A program made the translations under genes and the position numbers. The notes beneath the pieces were generated by a model. It was not told where the DNA came from, made no database searches, and saw nothing but the letters and a program-made list of their open reading frames with translations. From an archaeon (GTDB lineage: Archaea; Hydrothermarchaeota; Hydrothermarchaeia; Hydrothermarchaeales; Hydrothermarchaeaceae): DNA of 8,643 bases. Positions 6,951 to 8,643 of this stretch are shown piece after piece (position 1 is the first letter of the stretch; each line of letters begins with the position of its first letter). Where the stretch lies: the NCBI GenBank assembly GCA_018830205.1, contig JAHJSX010000098.1, positions 1-8,643 of the forward strand, read 5' to 3'.

Positions 6951-7032
6951 GGTATCTTTTTAGAAACTAACTAGCTTATATAGGTATTGTTTTTATATTA
7001 AGTATAAAAAAGATATTAAGGAGTGATTTGAT
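6951..7032. promoter_or_regulatory. Divergent hxlR/hcp promoter region
   Basis: This 82 bp AT-rich spacer contains CTTATATAG at 6975-6983, which reads as a TATA box on both strands. On the minus strand it would start transcription close to the HxlR ATG; on the plus strand near 7005, giving hcp a leader of about 28 nt with its ribosome site intact. A second TATA-like stretch, TTTTTATATTAA, begins at 6990. The hcp ribosome site GGAGTGAT (7020-7027) lies 5 nt before its ATG. Confidence 0.6.
6990..7010. promoter_or_regulatory. Perfect inverted repeat, candidate HxlR operator
   Basis: TTTTTATA (6990-6997) and TATAAAAA (7003-7010) are exact reverse complements separated by TTAAG. The site lies between the shared TATA box and the hcp start and would cover the hcp transcription start, where a dimeric repressor could block transcription. 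Some symmetry is expected in such AT-rich promoter DNA, so this is a candidate only. Confidence 0.4.
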
Positions 7033-8331
7033 ATGAGTATGTTTTGCAACCAATGCGAACAGGCAGCAAAGGGGACCGGCTGCACAGAAATAGGGGTATG
7101 CGGAAAAAACGAGGATATACACAGCTTACGGTGGATACTCACCTATGGGCTCAAAGGGATAGCGGCCTATGCTTACCACGCAAGAATTTTGGGCAAGCGC
7201 GACGAGGACATCGATGCGTTCATGCACGGGGCACTCTTCAAGACCCTCACAAACGTGGATTTTGACTTAAACGACCACATAAAAACCGTGTTAAGGGCAG
7301 GGGAGATGAATCTGAAGGCCATGGACATCCTTGACCAGGGGAACACCGAACATTTTGGAGATCCAGCCCCTACGGAGGTGCCAACAGGCACCGTGAAGGG
7401 TCCAGGCATACTTGTCACAGGCCATGACCTGCTTGACCTTGAGGAGCTTTTGAAGCAGACCGAAGGCACGGGCGTCAATGTATACACCCACGGAGAGATG
7501 CTGCCTGCGCATGCATACCCTGAACTTAAAAAATATCCTCACCTAATCGGAAACTACGGCGGCGCATGGCAGAAGCAGAAAAAGGAGTTTGACCAGTTTG
7601 GAGGAGCTGTACTTGCCACCACAAACTGCGTACTCATACCGACCGAGAGCTATAAGGACCGACTCTTTACAACAGGAATAGCAGCCGTTGAGGGGGTCAA
7701 ACACATTGAGTCAAGGAAAGACTTCTCCCAAATCATCGAAAAGGCAAAGGAACTCGGCGACCTTCCTGACGCGCCTGGAAAACCTCTGATGACAGGATTC
7801 CATCACAAGGCGGTTTTAGGACTGGCAGACAAGATTGTCCAGGCCGTAAAAGACGGGAAAATCAAAAGATTTTTCCTTATAGGTGGATGTGAAGGCTCTA
7901 AAGCCAAGCGAAGCTACTATACCGAGCTTGCAGAAAAGGTCCCGAAGGACTGCGTCATTCTGACATTGGGCTGCGGCAAGTACAGATTCAACGACATGGA
8001 CTTTGGCGACATCGACGGCATCCCGCGACTTTTGGACATGGGCCAGTGCAACAACGCTTATTCTGCAATACAGGTTGCAGTGGCGCTGGCCGAGGCATTT
8101 GAATGCGGAGTCAATGACCTCCCGCTCTCCATAGTCCTTTCGTGGTTCGAGCAAAAGGCAGTGGCAATCCTGCTCACGCTTTTCCACCTGAACGTGAAAA
8201 ATATCAGGATAGGTCCATCGCCACCGGCGTTCGTCACACCCAATGTCTTCAAGGTGCTCCAGGACAACTACAACCTGATGCTGACAGGGGACGTTGATGA
8301 AGACTTGAAGGCAATGATGGAGGGCAATTAG
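7033..8331 (+). CDS. hcp: Hybrid cluster protein, class III (hydroxylamine/NO reductase)
   Basis: Hcp is an iron-sulfur-oxygen enzyme that reduces hydroxylamine to ammonia in vitro and is linked to nitric oxide detoxification in bacteria. The N-terminal cubane motif is C5-x2-C8-x8-C17-x5-C23. All eight hybrid-cluster ligands can be placed by their spacing to the Desulfovibrio protein: H131 (GHDLLDL), E155 (THGEMLP), C199 (TTNC), C286 (GGCEGSK), C314 (LGCGKYR), C339 (MGQC), and E373 and K375 (WFEQKA). At 432 residues it lacks about 115 residues between the cubane and H131, the helical insert found in the ~550-residue class I/II enzymes; this is the class III form known from archaea and some anaerobes. 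It is cytoplasmic, with no signal peptide. GGAGTGAT lies 5 nt before the ATG. The divergent HxlR gene probably regulates it, and a strong terminator follows, so it is likely monocistronic. No Hcr reductase is nearby. Confidence 0.95.
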   Translation: MSMFCNQCEQAAKGTGCTEIGVCGKNEDIHSLRWILTYGLKGIAAYAYHARILGKRDEDIDAFMHGALFKTLTNVDFDLNDHIKTVLRAGEMNLKAMDILDQGNTEHFGDPAPTEVPTGTVKGPGILVTGHDLLDLEELLKQTEGTGVNVYTHGEMLPAHAYPELKKYPHLIGNYGGAWQKQKKEFDQFGGAVLATTNCVLIPTESYKDRLFTTGIAAVEGVKHIESRKDFSQIIEKAKELGDLPDAPGKPLMTGFHHKAVLGLADKIVQAVKDGKIKRFFLIGGCEGSKAKRSYYTELAEKVPKDCVILTLGCGKYRFNDMDFGDIDGIPRLLDMGQCNNAYSAIQVAVALAEAFECGVNDLPLSIVLSWFEQKAVAILLTLFHLNVKNIRIGPSPPAFVTPNVFKVLQDNYNLMLTGDVDEDLKAMMEGN

Positions 8332-8360
8332 AGGAAAAAGAAATTTTTCCTCTTTTTTCT
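8331..8360 (+). terminator. Hairpin plus T-tract terminator after hcp
   Basis: GAGGAAAAA (8331-8339) pairs perfectly with TTTTTCCTC (8344-8352) around a GAAA loop, a GNRA tetraloop, followed by six Ts and CT. The stem begins at the last base of the hcp stop codon. The T-tract alone would suit archaeal termination. The perfect 9 bp stem makes it look like a bacterial intrinsic terminator. Confidence 0.75.
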
Positions 8361-8380
8361 TCTATATCTTAGGAGCCTGT

Positions 8381-8425
8381 ATGGTTAGGATGGTTGTGAA
8401 AAAGCCAGCACTAGTTGACAAATAA
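8381..8425 (+). pseudogene. Relic of a dph6 3' end (14-codon remnant)
   Basis: The reading frame encodes MVRMVVKKPALVDK and stops with TAA. Its last 12 residues match the last 12 of the AsnB-Dph6 fusion (RMVVKKASLIGK) at 8 positions, with the stop at the same place. The nucleotide copies (8387-8425 and 6543-6581) share 28 of 39 bases. No similarity is visible further upstream, where the hcp terminator lies. AGGAG at 8371-8375 sits 5 nt before the ATG, so translation as a tiny peptide is possible but a relic is the simpler reading. Coincidence cannot be excluded for so short a match. Confidence 0.45.
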
Positions 8426-8432
8426 TTTATAG
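8424..8432 (+). promoter_or_regulatory. TATA box for the cytochrome gene
   Basis: AATTTATAG fits an archaeal TATA box and would start transcription near 8453-8456, giving a leader of about 40 nt. It overlaps the stop of the dph6 relic. The hcp terminator upstream implies that this gene needs its own promoter. A small hairpin ACCC-TTTAT-GGGT (8465-8477) lies in the leader just before the ribosome site. Confidence 0.4.
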
Positions 8433-8481
8433 TACGGGAACCAGATTTATTGCAGAATAATGGGACCCTTTATGGGTTAAG

Positions 8482-8490
8482 AGGAGGTGA
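8482..8490 (+). promoter_or_regulatory. Strong ribosome binding site of the cytochrome gene
   Basis: AGGAGGTGA is a full match to the anti-Shine-Dalgarno sequence and lies 5 nt before the ATG at 8496. This decides against the out-of-frame ATG at 8491, which follows it with no spacing. Confidence 0.8.
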
Positions 8491-8495
8491 ATGAT

Positions 8496-8643
8496 ATGGG
8501 ACGAGGACTATTCATAGTCATTTTCGTTACACTTTTACTTTTAGCAGGGCAGGCAAGCGCCACAGACGGATGCATTGTCTGCCACGAATCAAATACGCCA
8601 GGGATTGTCGCAGACTTCAAGAACGGCAAGATGGCAGACGCAG
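8496..8643 (+). CDS. Exported multiheme c-type cytochrome, HAO/octaheme-like (partial, 5' end)
   Basis: Only the first 49 codons are present; the gene runs off the window. The product begins with a clear signal peptide (MGRGLF, then a run of hydrophobic residues ending AGQASA, about 1-22). A c-type heme site CIVCH (residues 26-30) follows almost at once, then ESNTPGIVADFKNGKMADA. An early CxxCH followed by TPGIV and an aromatic-rich helix start resembles the N-terminus of the hydroxylamine oxidoreductase/octaheme cytochrome family, whose members often read tPGIV-x-x-W-x-x-S-x-H. Here methionine sits where that histidine would be. It would act outside the cytoplasmic membrane. The neighbouring hcp supports a hydroxylamine/nitrite/NO role, but with one heme visible other multiheme cytochromes remain possible. 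Confidence 0.72.
   Translation, partial: MGRGLFIVIFVTLLLLAGQASATDGCIVCHESNTPGIVADFKNGKMADA

Noticed and set aside
1..8643. CRISPR arrays, tRNA/rRNA genes and insertion sequences
   Set aside because: No spaced repeats, tRNA-like cloverleaf, rRNA signature, transposase or terminal inverted repeats were noticed on reading; the only repeat of note is the dph6 3' end pair.

Overview
The window looks like the chromosome of a cytochrome-containing archaeon, most likely a euryarchaeote. The supporting signs are a glutamate synthase large subunit split into three genes, a Dph6-type diphthine-ammonia ligase (the diphthamide pathway is archaeal and eukaryotic), a short class III hybrid cluster protein, archaeal TATA boxes, Shine-Dalgarno sites of the GGAGGTGA type, and a c-type heme motif. 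The species cannot be named from this sequence. Methanosarcina/ANME-like or Archaeoglobus-like lineages would fit, but that is inference.

Region 1 (1-6581, + strand) is a tightly packed nitrogen-assimilation operon. A promoter region (1-125) leads into an ammonium transporter gene (amt) that lacks its last membrane helices. It is followed by gltB1 (glutaminase domain), gltB2 (ferredoxin plus FMN synthase domains) and gltB3 (GXGXG domain). The last gene fuses an asparagine-synthetase-like protein to Dph6. Gene junctions are an 11 bp overlap, a 6 nt gap, a 1 nt overlap and a 9 nt gap. The operon would take up ammonium and assimilate it into glutamate and probably other amidated products. No small NADPH subunit (gltD), PII gene or glnA lies in the window, so the GOGAT is probably ferredoxin-dependent.

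Region 2 (6582-8352) is a divergent pair: an HxlR-family regulator (-) and the hybrid cluster protein gene hcp (+). They share an 82 bp AT-rich promoter region with TATA boxes and a perfect 8+8 bp inverted repeat. A strong hairpin/T-tract terminator ends hcp. All eight hybrid-cluster ligands can be placed, so Hcp should be an active hydroxylamine/NO-handling enzyme.

Region 3 (8353-8643) holds a 39 bp stretch resembling the 3' end of the dph6 part of the fusion gene, then a promoter and the first 49 codons of an exported c-type cytochrome resembling the start of the HAO/octaheme family. Together with hcp this suggests a hydroxylamine/nitrite/NO redox module beside the ammonium operon.

The points most worth a second look are the truncated Amt, the AsnB-like/Dph6 fusion whose glutaminase half lacks its catalytic part, and the duplicated dph6 3' end that brackets the hxlR-hcp pair.
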